From Collybia mongolica (lineage: Eukaryota; Basidiomycota; Agaricomycetes; Agaricales; Clitocybaceae), in NCBI GenBank assembly GCA_013420905.1, contig JAAXNY010000009.1, positions 2,976,001 through 3,040,000 of the forward strand: 64,000 bases of DNA, in the 5' to 3' direction. Positions 1-12,300 of this stretch are shown here, one piece after another. The notes under the pieces were generated by a model. That model saw only the letters and a program-made list of their open reading frames with translations. It did not search any database and had not been told where the DNA came from. The translations under genes were made by a program, and so were the position numbers. Every line of letters starts with the position of its first letter. The first letter of the stretch is position 1.

Positions 1-155
1 AATCACAGCATTTACAAACTTGCTCAGAAAGTGGTATTAAATACCTACTGTGCTGTGAGCGTGCCTCTCTGTGCGAGATTAGCTCTTTTGGTACGATGAC
101 TTTATCATCAATCTTATCACGCAGGAACTGATTTTTGCCCCGATCCCAGCGGAAA

Positions 156-480
156 ATGCACAGTGAGAAATCCGATCGTGATTACTGGAACGATGTTGAT
201 CAACGCCTTGAATTGATTTGCGCCACAGCAGGAGACAACCCAGAAAAAATTGACAAGTCAGGTTAATCTTACTATTTGTTCAAATGATGTGGCTTATTGT
301 GTTTACCTTGGCAGGGCATTTTCTACAATATTAAACAATGATCGCAAGAAGTACGGCACTGCCGCAACCTACACAATTCCGTGTGATGGAGAAGAATGGC
401 AACAATCTGTTGATGACACAATTGAATTGGCCAACACTGCCAATCAACAAGTGGAATTGCATGCAACTACTGAGAACTGA
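156..480 (+). CDS. Small hypothetical protein (two exons seen, possibly more upstream)
   Basis: I do not recognise a characterised family. Exons 156-256 and 315-480 join across a 58-nt intron (donor GTCAGG, acceptor TTGGCAG) to give an 88-residue, charged, mainly helical-looking product. It starts MHSEKSDRDYWNDVDQRLEL and contains an NNDRKKYG segment right after the junction. The joint restores the reading frame across a Lys codon, which supports real splicing. The upstream 155 bases are open in places, so the true start may be earlier or outside the window. No catalytic motif, signal peptide or membrane segment is visible. It lies at the edge of an AT-rich transposon-derived stretch and could be a transposon passenger. 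Confidence 0.45.
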
Positions 481-1139
481 GATGGAAACTTCCCTTCCTA
501 TTTTATCATCAACTTTATTAAACCCCACACTCCTTTGATATCTATAGTATTCTGTAATTTACCCTCCTTCCGAGGCTTCCTGTGTATTCATTCTATTGGC
601 ATACAAATTATACATCTAGTTTCTACTGTTTTTTCTATTGTCTTGATGCTTCCCAAGGCTGTGTGCCATGCGCGATGGACATTTAATCCACTCCATCCCA
701 TGTGGTGAGAACAGGACAGAGACACCAGTGCCAGGTCTCGTGAAATGAACATCACACTAATACATTATATAACAACAGCATATTATACAGTTATAGGTAA
801 TGTGCTCATTCCACATTGAGGCCACATGAAATGGTCACACTGTGTCGCCAGAGCGAATTCAAGCTGGTGGCCACATGTCAGGAACACGATGACATATGGA
901 CGAGTGTTGTGATCCCATCAATGGTTCCACGTGAGGCTAACCTGGCCACAAAATGGTGGTGTATAGTGGGGGTGGGCAATTCCTGTTACTTTTTGGAAGC
1001 CTGACGTCACGGCCTGTGACCAAAAACATCACAAATCTTGATACACTCTGTTTCCTCACCTGTTTCCCCCACTCCTGAGCCACTATAACCTTTATTCTTT
1101 TCCCAAAATAAATGTAATGTATATATGCTATGAATACAT
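481..1139. other. AT-rich stretch without a recognisable gene
   Basis: Only short open frames of random appearance occur on both strands. No tRNA, tandem repeat or transposon terminus could be supported. Confidence 0.5.
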
Positions 1140-4100
1140 GTAAATACATCTCACCTAACCCTCAAATTTCTGAGAAATCTTCCCAAGCACTCTCCCCTCC
1201 TTCTACTGCATCAGCAAACCCTGATTTTTCTCACAATTAGCTGACAGACCCTGTAGTGTCCATAGTCATCCATAGATGCTGTACTGAGCTCTGCAGTGCT
1301 TTGTAGTTGTGTGTAGAATCCACCATGTCTGTCCTGATATCTATAGTGGCTCATACCTTCTACACAGTTCTGTGTATTTACCACCTCATCTGCCCAGCAG
1401 TATGCTTGGTTGATTGGCTGTGCAGAATTGGGCAGAACTTATTCAAATGACTTCAAAATTCAACATGATTGTATGTGTGCAAAATACTACTAGGATTGGT
1501 CATTTTCTACTGATCAAAGGCATAAAATGTTTCCTTATCAAAATACTTGTTCAATAAAAAGTCAGTGCTGTATTCAAGAGTTGTTTCTTTTGCCAATCTT
1601 GGGTCAGCCTTTTTACCAAACCATGGGATTAGGTCCACAGGGGCTTGCAATTGAGACAAATGGATAATGTCACCCATCATTGTGTTGTCCCTTCTTTGTG
1701 CACATTTCAAGACAAACATTCCTGTTGTTGGATCTGGATATGGCCCTGCTGATTCTGACATCCCTTTGTTGATTTGAGAAATGATATTAAAGTATTGAAG
1801 ATAGACAAGGAAGCAGTCTGTTCCTGCCAAAGTCTCAGTATGGTTACCACTGATAACATGGAAGATAAGTCAAAGTTGTACAGGACAGTGACCTGGGATA
1901 GATAATATACATATGGTAAGCATAATGAACATAATAATTAGCCAACTACATACCTTCTAAGCCACTATCTGGCCAAACTTTGTCCTGATCAATATTGATC
2001 AAGGCTGTATCAGCATGTCCTACTGGCCATGCAGAAGAAAGTGGTGAAGCATTGACAGTTTGTGCTGGGAGTGCATCATTTGGCTGATGATATATATAGT
2101 TTTGGAGCCAAACTTTGGTCCAAACCTCAAGAGCCTTGACATTGATTGGCATTGGAGATCCAGTTGTTGCTATGCGGTGGGTACCAACCACAGGATTGTA
2201 ATTGTTTCCAAGATTTAGATAGTCAATAAGAGCACAGTGGAGATCTGGGGGATAGAACATATCAGCTGTTTTGTTGACACTCATGTGTTTGAAACTTGGA
2301 TCACATGCAAGATGGAGGGCTGTGTTAGCAGCCAAGAAGGTTCATCAGAGATAGGGGGTCTTAGATGAGGGCATATTTTCAAGATCAGCAGCTAGCTGTA
2401 AATAATCAGCATTGATACAAGTAACACCAGCCAATGGATGAGTTGGATCTATGTTTGACAAGAGAGAGGCAGTTGTATTGACTGTCTCAGTCATTGTTGT
2501 TGATGACCAATGAGTGGTCAGGCAGGTCACAAAAATCAAGCCAAGCCTTGCAAACAGCAGTGGCAAGATCAAACCAACAACATTTATCTTCATGGTCCAG
2601 GTAGTGGCAGATTTGTGATTCAAGATTCTGATTGTTGCTTGAGGCTGATGGGTTTTTTTTTCAGTGATATGAGCATGCTCTGTGATATCTGCAGATCACT
2701 GGATGGCAACACCATTGTTGCAAATGTTTGGGACAACACTCTGCAGGAATTCAAGCTTTGGAATGGACCAAGCTTTAGTAACTTTCTTCTTTCCTGTGTG
2801 AGCCCCAGCTTGAACAATAGCATTGCATACTCTGTGCTGGCTCTGCACCATGCAACAAACCAAAAAATCCACACCCCAGACCCCATCAATCTCAACCACC
2901 CTAACAGTCACCGAAATGCTATCACCAACCATTCGAGGCACTGCTGCAATCATTTACATGGTGCTGAGGGTGCTATTAATGAGGACACTGATGTTAACAA
3001 TGAGGATGCCAGCGATGAGGATGCCAATGATGGGGATGATCCTATACTGCCCCCTTTGAAGACAAGTCCCCAACATGTACATAGTTGGGTTTCTACAGCA
3101 ACAGTCCTGTGTGGATGAACCTTATCAAATTTGCAAAGAATCACCACCACCTACATCTCTATACCAGTGAGAATGGTTTCCCTGAATGCACAGCAACCAC
3201 CTTGGGTATTGCATTAAAGAGTATCATGCAAGGTATCTTGGTTCATGAGAGTGATTCCAACTCTGAGCCTCTTGATGACTGTGAGACTTTGAATTTCACA
3301 CCACTTCATGCTAAATTGTGCTTTTCATTAGATTACTTTGATAAACATGCTTTGTCAATTCTCATATGTCATATCAACATCTCCCCCTTGTATTTCTAAT
3401 CTTGTGTGATTTCCATATATTCAAGGATGGTGCATCCTACTATGGTAAAATGAAGACTATGGGCTGTGAGATATTGCTCACCCACTTCCAAGATGTTCTA
3501 CAGCCCCATCTGGACAAGAAGACCTTCAAAAACAAACCAGTATGCATTGCAAAAATTGTCAGTGATGTTGAGGCCTTGCTGCACCATGGGTCATTCTTGC
3601 AAGGTGGTCTCAATAAAAATGTATTGGATATTTTCTTCAGGTTTGACAAAATATATTAACTTCCCTCTATTACCAGGGAAAGACAAAGAACTTTGGACAT
3701 GCTGTCCTCACTGACCTATGTCAACAATTTTATTATGGAAATAAAGATAGTCTGGGTATTCTATTTCCAAATCATTTCTGCTTGAGCTCCCATGCCCATG
3801 TTTAGCCATGGCATGTGCTTGTGTATGTTTAGTATTCAAGCCTCAGTTTTACCTCACTAATGCTAGCTTGTCAACTACCTCTGTGAGTATGTGACAGGGA
3901 TACACATTTCCATCAGCTTTGAAGGCAAGGTGTTTGGACCAGTACAAACTTCAATGCTTGACCTGATCTGTGAGCTTGATGACCATACCTATCATAGCTC
4001 CCAAATTACTCAGTTATTGGAGGACATTGCTTGGGCAGGAGGGTATGTAGTTTTTGACCAATCATTTAGTGGTGCTGATATGATTTTAGGGTACAATCGG

Positions 4101-4640
4101 GGAAAGATTCTAACAAGATTGACCTTGGTTTTTGTAATGTTCTTGATTGATTGTTGGGCTTAGCTAGAGTAAACCTTGTTACCCATTAAATTCATAGACA
4201 ATGACCCACCACACTAAAAACATGGCAATGTAATGGGATACTGTTTGCCCTATTCTTCCAGGCTGTACAAATCTTGAAAGCAAGGGGTGTCTGCAGACTA
4301 GAACTGTATTCTCTTACGCTCTGCACAGTAATAGGTGTAATCTCCTATGCTCTGCCCAGCAATAAGTGGAGCTATCCAGAACCTTGTAGCACTTTACAGA
4401 AGGGCATAAATTTAACTATGATTGCTGAGAGCTGTGGAGGTCTGCACAGAATTGTACAGCCACAGAACCTACTCTATGGCATCCATGGCACTATGGGTGT
4501 CTATGGGTATCTATGCAGGGCTGCTAGCAGATCTCCGCAGGGGACCCAGGATTTGCTGATGAAAAGATCAAGACTATAAAAAGTTACTAAGAAATTTCGG
4601 AGGTTTTCTGTCATGTTTAGCATTTTTTGATGACTTCATA
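1140..4640. mobile_element. Decayed Plavaka-type (CACTA-like) DNA transposon region
   Basis: This AT-rich block contains the DUF6830-like fragment on the minus strand. At its two sides are weakly similar inverted stretches: the complement of about 1,200-1,300 and the plus strand of about 4,490-4,580 share a TTTGCTGATG core and CTATGG-rich phrases. I read these as worn subterminal repeats of one element. The interval 2,620-4,170 also has plus-strand frames with protein-like composition, for example around 3,430-3,650, that I cannot name. Boundaries are approximate and no target duplication was found. Confidence 0.4.
1507..2623 (-). pseudogene. Plavaka transposase-associated C-terminal domain (DUF6830-like) fragment
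   Basis: Three minus-strand blocks (2623-2345, 2335-1946, 1830-1507) read in order like the C-terminal region that accompanies Plavaka transposases in Agaricomycetes. Diagnostic phrases are ADMFYPPDLHCALIDY, PAQTVNASPLSSAWP, DSGLEG, and near the end DPRLAKETTLEYSTDFLLNK followed by YFDKETFY. The last two blocks are joined by a plausible intron (donor GTATGT near 1957, acceptor GGCAG near 1831). The upstream part with the RNase H-like catalytic core is not recognisable and a stop separates the first two blocks, so this is a dead remnant. Family assignment comes from memory of the motif order. KDZ-type elements are the main alternative. Confidence 0.62.
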
Positions 4641-4788
4641 GTGATAGTTATGAGACAATCGTAACTACCAACCCTAGCACGACCCTAGGATACATGGCCA
4701 GGATATTGGAGGACGCGGTTATCCAAATAAACAGAATAAATTGAGGGTCATGACAAATGCTGAGGTGTGTCAGCTTGTTAAAACACAG

Positions 4789-6253
4789 TCAGTGCACAGC
4801 GAGAACAGACAACCCCTTTCTGAGGTTGGCCGTCTTGACCACTCTGTCGAACTCCTCCCAAGTTCGTACAGCGGAAGAACCCTCTTGGTCACCGAACTTA
4901 TCCAAAAGTTCGTCGAAATACTTGCCCGCACCGCTCATGTGCAAGATTCCGGCAACAGCAGCATGGATCCTAAGGTAGCACGGGTTGGGTGGAGGAACTT
5001 CGCGCCTCCTCTTGCAGAGGGATTTTCCCTTGTCAGTCTGGAATTCTTCGCTGTGGTCCTTAAATTCCACGAATTTGGTATCTGTCCGAGCCATGCCATG
5101 AATCCCATGCACCCTTCCATATATTTTGACTTTGTACCTGTCCCAGGTCTACAAAGGATTGTCTATGTTAACGTATGTAGCAGAGCTAGTTAGTTAGGGC
5201 ACTGACCTCTGTCTCTTGCAGGCACCATTGAAACCGGTCAAATCCATTATGAGCGTCCCACCCAAGCAAAATACCATTAGAGGCGTCGTCAATATTATCC
5301 TCCAGTTCTTGGATGACTTCAGGTGACAGACTAGCGTAATTTCGGAGGATATCGAATGTGGTCACGGCAGAGTTATACTGATTGTAAAGGAAACAAATTA
5401 AGTTCACGTTTCTCCTACAGAAGATAACCTAAATGACTCACCACATCTTGGTCATCCTCAGAATCATAGATAGCGATCGCCCGACGTATTATATGACATC
5501 CTATCAAAACATACACAACATCATCCGGGTCCTGATGATTTGGATGGGCGGCATCCACGTAACCCGTCACTATGCACCGGTACCCATCGCGTTGTAGCAG
5601 CTATATATGGGCAGTCAGCCCTGAACTTAAAAACGGGGGTACCAGGCGTACTTGATCTTTGAACGCACCGCTCCGGTCTCCCAAGGTGACTCCACGGTCC
5701 ATTAGGGAGGCTGTATTTTCACGGCTGGGTGTCGCAATTCCCGGAGTGTTATTCTGTTGGGCCGGATGAGAAGCAGTTGTACGAACTTAAAACATTAGCG
5801 TATAGTCCACCAGTCGGTTCGGTAGCACTTACAAATGAAAAGGAAATGAGAAACCCAAGTTTTAGCAAGATCCTGAAGCATTTGGAGAGTTTTTTCATCG
5901 TCTGAGTCATCGAGGACGGCACAAAGACAGATTGAAGATGCGGTGTAGCGTTTGCCGCCTTGGCCGCCACAGCCTTCCGCGTGGTATAGCATGGCCCGAA
6001 GAACGGCGTGAAGCTCGAGTTTGGAACCGTTGTATTCGAATGTGTTTTTCCATTCATCTGCAGCGATTGTGTTGATGAGTCCTGTTGCCGTTTCGACGAG
6101 GCTCTGGAGCGGGGTGGGCCCCGTCTTGAGGTCATCAACTGCCGCTTTGAAAGCTTCGTCGCGAACAGAGATCACCGAAGATAAGGACGCGAATGAAGAG
6201 GTTGAAGATAAAGAGCTGGTGCTATCGATGGAAGAGCTGTGCTTGTGGGACAT
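4789..6253 (-). CDS. HNH (HNH_2-like) nuclease-domain protein
   Basis: Five exons on the minus strand (6253-5833, 5785-5652, 5600-5442, 5377-5207, 5148-4789) join in frame across four introns of 47, 51, 64 and 58 nt to give 414 residues. An in-frame ATG at 6268 would add five. The N-terminus is Ser-rich. Exon 3 carries the hallmark RDGYRCIVTG followed by CHII, the beta-hairpin and metal-binding part of fungal HNH_2 domains. Exon 4 gives YNSAVTTFDILRNYASL and the conserved NGILLGWDAHNGFDRFQWCL segment. The last exon has the usual basidiomycete tail LAIHAAVAGILHMSGAGKYF-like region. The family is common and expanded in Agaricomycetes, and its biological role is unknown to me. Every splice junction keeps the frame open, so the gene appears functional. 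It is divergent from the decayed gene at 6,639. Confidence 0.8.
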
Positions 6254-6268
6254 TTTCACATATGACAC

Positions 6269-6638
6269 AGGGATGGGAACTCAATGTGCGACGCCCAGGC
6301 GCCGGACAAGCGGCGACAACAAACTGTTATCTCCGACCGGATCATCCTTCGAGAATGGCCCGATTCTCTTCTGACCGCCACCATTGAATTTTGAATCCCC
6401 ACTCCCCCAACCTACATGCCTCTGACATTCGTATTTATTTCAAGTTTACAGAAGTAATATCCATGTCCGTGTTTGCAATGGCCGGATTAAATGCCAACAT
6501 CCGTGTTATTGGACAGTTTTACGTCTGGTGAGATTAGAGTACCTTTATTCTCGGTGCGCGCCTATCACCGCTCTTATCTGGATAACGCTTAAAGTTTAAA
6601 CGAGATTAACAGCTCTCTCCCCTCCCCCGTAGAGTGCC
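6269..6638. promoter_or_regulatory. Divergent intergenic promoter region
   Basis: These 370 bases separate two head-to-head genes. A pyrimidine-rich leader (CTCTCTCCCCTCCCCCG) lies just before the ATG at 6,639. No clear TATA box was identified. Confidence 0.35.
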
Positions 6639-7748
6639 ATGTCGAGATATTCAGTTTTCAAAGGCACTGACGCCCTACTTGCCGAAATCGCTCGTGTGGG
6701 AATTGAACACAATCCGGAATGTAGCGCCGTCCAAGAGAACCCTCATTTCCCCACATCATACGATTTGGGTCCGACGTGTGTCGTCGTTCCAGGTGAGAGG
6801 CACTTCCAAAATACCCGCAATCTAATGACAACCCAATTAATAGCTTCGCCCCCACGTTGGACGCCACCTGAACTCCCCATTGCTATACCGCTCGATGAGC
6901 CTTCTACCAACCCTCGAACTATACTCCCTGCATGTCCCCTCGATCCACTGCTCCGAGCTGCTCGTGTTACATGCCCAGACCTTGACCTGAAGGCACTCGA
7001 TCTCATTTCTGACAGAAGGAATCTCCGGGCTCTCCTCGATTTCGTTGAAGGGAGAAGCCAAGGGGAGCGTATTGACGCGGAGATCATAGGCGGAACTGTT
7101 CTGTTCTTCCTGGGCTGGTCAGGTCGTGGATATGGGCACTCAAGCGCCAGTTATGGCATTAACTTCGAGAAGCGTTTCACAAGCGCTCTTTCCCATGGGA
7201 CAATACAGCATAACCGCGTCATTAATTACACATTGGGGGGTCTCAAAATGATGGTCAAATATCAGGTTGATGGTTGCACGGTGTCGGAAAGCTCTGCGGT
7301 CTCAAATTCCTGCAGCTTAACACACAGTACAACGCCTACTGGTTTGCGAGTGGTCACTTCGGGAATATCGGCAGCACCCGAAACCATTATCGAAATTAAG
7401 ACTCTTCGTAGTGGAGGCCGTAATGGTCCGATGCGGCCAAATACCATGGCTCAATTATGGTTCTCAGACGCCACTCCTCTTCGCAGCCTATCATGATGGC
7501 ACGGGGAATTTCTCTTCTGTGGAGCAGATCAATATGAAATCATCAGGTTTTCTTAATAGATGGAAACGAATCACAAACAGTCTTTACAAAAGTTGGTGAA
7601 AGTAATTGAGCTAATCAAAGTACATTTGCTATCCTCTCCAGTCAAGAGGCAGGCGATTATCTTGGTGAAGGACAAGGTGCAGTTCTACAGCGTTGTGGAC
7701 TCGTATGAACTCGGGCTACCTACTGACCTGCGGGCGAGCTGGGCGTGA
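6639..7748 (+). pseudogene. Fungal orphan-family protein with two compensating frameshifts
   Basis: The start codon at 6639 follows a pyrimidine-rich leader. A 51-nt intron (6793-6843, donor GTGAGA, acceptor AATAG) is likely. The frame then encodes conserved-looking segments: ALDLISDRRNLRALLDFVEG, RIDAEIIGGTVLF, YGINFEKRFTSAL and YTLGGLKMMVKYQVDGC. Near 7,470 the sensible reading (QTPLLFAAYHDGTGNF) moves to another frame. Near 7,565 it returns to the first frame (LQKLVKVIELIKVHLLSS) and ends with YSVVDSYELGLPTDLRA at 7748. From memory this motif order belongs to a fungal family often auto-annotated as geranylgeranyl pyrophosphate synthetase. I see none of the Asp-rich motifs of that enzyme, so I do not assign that activity. 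The two opposite indels could be real decay or assembly errors. Confidence 0.6.
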
Positions 7749-10700
7749 ATGGTCATGGGACGATCAACTCGAGGATTCTCTTGGTAAGCATCTCACCACT
7801 CCCCTCCATGACCGTGCTGATGGCTGCTGGTAGTAGTGCTACACCGCAGAACACTGTGTATCATGTTTTTGAAATCGATCTACCATGTTGCCGTTCATGT
7901 CTTTGTTCTTTGAACCCCAAAATCCATTCCATACTCGGGAAACTTGAGCCTGTATTCGTCGTCAATGCCGATATGATTCATTCCACATCCTACAACATGC
8001 GTTCTCCAGGCCGCTGAGCTTAGAATGTCCTGTGACCTGGACTGTGGATACCCACTGCAAGGTGCCATGCATTCTTCATGCATGCGTTTCCTGTTCACAA
8101 AGAACCACCCACAACGATGCCCACAGCACGGGTATACTGAGCAGTTTCAGCTTTCGTCTTCTATGCGGAGTCGGCTTTTCAACTTTCGCGCCGCGCTGTC
8201 TTCTGGTCCAGGTTCTTGTCCTTCTTAAGGTTACACGTGTCGAGAGTTCATCCCCTACGTGCCCCGATTTCTGTAGGTTGGTCGCGGGCATGGTTCAAGC
8301 GTGCTCAATCGTAAATCTCAGACCATCCATGTCGCGAAGGCCTCGCTACTGCCAGTTCGTGTGTCGACCTTGGCTCAGAACTGGATTGCAAACCAATTTA
8401 CCCTTGCAAAAGCTGTTCGTACCTTACACTTCCGAGGGTCTGTGTGTCGAGCTGACAGACAGGCTTTGTTGGCAGTGTCGGTCGTTTTTCGCCACCAGAT
8501 TGATCTCCCCGCAGGGTTCTCAAATCAAAAGCATTCCCTTCTCTCCATTGCCAATTGCTGTCCAGGCAGCACGAACTACGACGTCATCTGAGGGCCTCAT
8601 CTACGCCATCGAGACCCACATGAGAAAATAAGTGCGACAACGGTCCGGCTCTCATACCTGACTCGACAAACATTTCCACCCTGTAGCATCGCAAAACATG
8701 GCGCCGGCATGGCGATCGAGCTATTCGAGACCCCACTTGGACGTTAAAACATGCAACACCTCTAGGACTCCATCCATGAGGTAGGGGTTCGAAGCATAGA
8801 ACATACAGTCCCGGCAGCCCTTATTATTTCCGTCCAAGCTATCCCCTTCGCTCGTCGTACCAATACGTCGTTTAAGCCCATTTTGCTACATGCTCGCAGT
8901 TACACCCGAGCCCATCGATCAAGGCTCCCTCAGGGCTGCGTCCTCCAGCACCCGTACTCAGTGGCTCACCTTTTGTTCAGTATCGGGGTGGCATTTCGCC
9001 GGAGGAGCAAAGACAATAGAAGTGCTCCGCATCCGGCCTTGAGCGCTTCGTGAGAGCCTCTCTCAGTTATCAGATATATACATCTTCAGCCTCTGCCCCC
9101 AAAAATCACCAACTTGAGCGGGTTCCCCGTCGTCCCCCTAAGCCACCCCCGCTCGCATCGCTATCGGTTGCAAACATGGCCGCAGCATGGTGATCGAACG
9201 ATCTGCACCGCCAACTTTTTTTTTTTACTCCAACTGCATATATCAACCCAGAAGCTGGGCGGAACCCGGCGTTTCTGGTGGTGGGCTGCTTGCTTACGCC
9301 CTCCGGTTCCGCTGGCTACTCGAAAATAGGAAAAAAAATCAAATATATCAATCCCTGCACAGCACCTGGTGCTGCAAGCGAGTTGGACCCTGCCTCAGGG
9401 TGGGGTCCTGACCGACTCGTTAATGCCGTCTTCTCCTCAGCGGTGAGCCCCATGTTTACCGCGTTTCTTACTACCGCTTATTGCATGATAACCGACGACT
9501 TATGACGATCATATCAACGCAGTGCTCTAGAGGTAAGAATTCACATGTCGGTTGTTTTTTACATCTTACGGGCACTGCATAGGACTGAGTTGAACATCGG
9601 CAGGGGGAATGAGAGCTTCTGTTGATAGTCGCAGGTGATGGACGCAGCTCCTGACCCCCGCCAAACCCGTCAAGCACTGCGTTTACCGTTGGTTCTGGTT
9701 TGGTGGGTTAACATCGCCTATTCAAGATTAGGGTGGACGGATAAAGTCCCCGTCCAACCGAGGCACCATACAATACACCCTGATACCCTCGTATGTTCTT
9801 TGTCTGGTTTACAAAACAATGCGGTGGTTCGACTCCCTGACGGGAAACACAAAGGCTGTTCAACTTGCTATATTTTACCAACGTTCGAATTCGACCCTGC
9901 ATTAGGGATCCAACCTTCTCCCCGATAATGGGACCAATCATGGAACCTGCCGAGCAAGCTGCGCAGCTGAATATCAGTCAACTGGCACGAGCCCGTGCAC
10001 GATGCGTAGATTGGGCCGAAGACATCAGCCACGATGCGCAGTCGGCCGAATTTTGCAGGCAGCATGGCGTGATTTGATACGCAATTATATGGATCCGGAG
10101 GGGGGCGTGGACGCGTACAGAAAAGTCGTGGAAAATAAAATCATACGATTTACCCTTATTTTCGCGCCGCGTTGGCAAGAGAACGCGTCCGAATGACGCG
10201 TTCAATGTTTTGGGGTAAATGAGGTGATCGGAATCGGGCACGGCGGGGGGTTGATTATAAATACAGATTAGATAAGATTAGATGGATCCCGTGCACCATT
10301 ATGAGATCATCCATTCTAGTTCCATTATTTCATGTCGTCGTCACTGACAGTCAACTGACCATAAACGTTGGAGAACTGGGCAATGGGCACAGCGAGAATT
10401 ACAACGGTAGACGTTATGGACCCCACACGGAGACGAATGACAGAAAACAGTGACGAAAAAGCGCATGAATATCATCATCTGGCCTAGTTCGATGTCAAGA
10501 TCCTTCCTTTCAACCTGTCGTCAGCGAGTCCACAACGAGATCTCAACGAGTTATGATATGTCCCGTCCGAAAGTCGAACCTCGAACCTCGAACCAAGCCG
10601 TCCACTTCAAATTTATCCAAAACGTCTTTCCCCGAGTATGACAAGTATGGCGGTAGGCAACCCGATGACGCAGGTCTCGAGGGTCATCGATCGAAAGAAC

Positions 10701-12300
10701 TCAGCAACAGCTATCGTATTCCAGAGACAAGACAAGTCTATGGTTGGAGCCCCACGTCGTTAATACAACTATAGGTATGCACCCCCGAGAAGACCGACCA
10801 AAGGCTTCAGTATGATCACGATCCCTGCCCGCGAATAAAGAGAGAGATCATAAGGTTTCAGAGTGTCCAATAACAATGAAGATAGGAAAGTTGAGCCCGC
10901 CAGTGGGAAAAAGCTTCCATATTCTCGAAGGCCTGATCACCGGCACACTCATATCCGGTCCAGAAGTTTCATTTAAACGCTGTATCGTATAGGCTCTTCG
11001 CCCAACCGGGAGAGGTAGCAAAACTATAATGAAAATGCTTCGTTGGCACTGTGATCACGATCACGTGTCGCGCGAGGTTCGATTCCTATCACCTGGGGGG
11101 GTGGGCAGGATGCAGGTCGTATGGCGGAGTGAGAATCCGCTTCTCGATATGGGGCGTGTTGCCCGCGCTACACGTTTTGGGCGTATAGCAGCCGTCGATG
11201 TGCATACACCCTACCATCTGCTGTTCTGCTCTTCGCGCCATGTTTAGGACAGACACAGCCCGAACTGCGGACATTAGGAGGTTCGCTGAGAATGCAGGTG
11301 CAGGGCTTGCCGTGAGCTGGTGCGCAAGTCGGAAATGGAGGAGGATGGATGGATGTGGACCTACACCCCTTAGGTGCCAAGTCACGGGTTTAGGCACCGG
11401 GGCGCGGAATGACTCGAATCTGCCCATCGCTGCTGGGCGGCGCAGGGGCAAGGATTGCATATTGCCCAGCTCCTGCAAGATCCTTATCCACCGCAACTGA
11501 GTCAGATCCTAGATCATGATATGGAGGAACGGACTGGATCTTTCCCCTCTCTCAATACATTGCAAAGGCAATGCATCCCCGCAGTAGTGCCCAAAGGACA
11601 AAGAAAGGCTCGTCACCCAAGCCAGGGCATTTACGGGAAAGCTCATGGCGAAATATCACATGTCAGAAGACAGGGAACGCTTTAGCAACGGAGGATATGG
11701 GAGATTTTGGCCGGCGTCTGTACAGGTCTGCACTCCATTGTAGCACGGAAGCAGAGTTGCCCCGATATGAGGCCACAGGTGTTGATTCCAGGATGGTCAG
11801 GTGATGGGGCGTGCAAAACACAGGTGGCATAGGTGTAGAGACACGGGGACCGGAATTGAGGAAAGGACTGCGAAATCGAGCTTGACGTCACAGCTTCGTG
11901 TGGGTGTCTGTATAGGCGTCAATGCAGGTTCAACATTGCAGGGTGCGATGGAGCTGTGTGCACTGTACCAAGCATGGGCGGTAGCAGAGCCTGTGACGGA
12001 GCTGAGTCTATAATTCAAGTGTTCGAGACGGAAAACATACGTCTCGAGCCAGTGAAGTACACACACATAACACACTTGCATGTATATGAAGAGATGAATA
12101 CAGCACTGGTGACGCTGAGTTGAACAGCGAGCAGAGCCTGAGTATTTTGGGAAAACCACAGGGTCCAGTGACCTGAGCTGGCACGACTTCGGCTACTTAT
12201 CCGGCATTCAACACACAAACCTCGGGGGAACAACCTTTTCCGTGGAAAACATGCGAATTGGGGACATGTCGAGGAAGAATCCGAATCCAGAGTTGAGCAG
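7749..12300. other. 4.5 kb without a convincing gene
   Basis: Open frames of 60-200 codons occur on both strands, the longest at 8032-8631, but they have random composition, no splice-consistent extension and no motif I recognise. A T-run lies near 9,210-9,220 and an A-run near 9,331. I found no credible tRNA or transposon ends. Confidence 0.5.

Noticed and set aside
8032..8631. 199-codon open frame on the plus strand
   Set aside because: It overlaps frames in other phases, and no recognisable motif or splice-linked extension was found.
9815..9850. GTGGTTCGACTCCCTGAC, a B-box-like phrase suggesting a tRNA
   Set aside because: No A box at the right distance and no acceptor-stem pairing around it.
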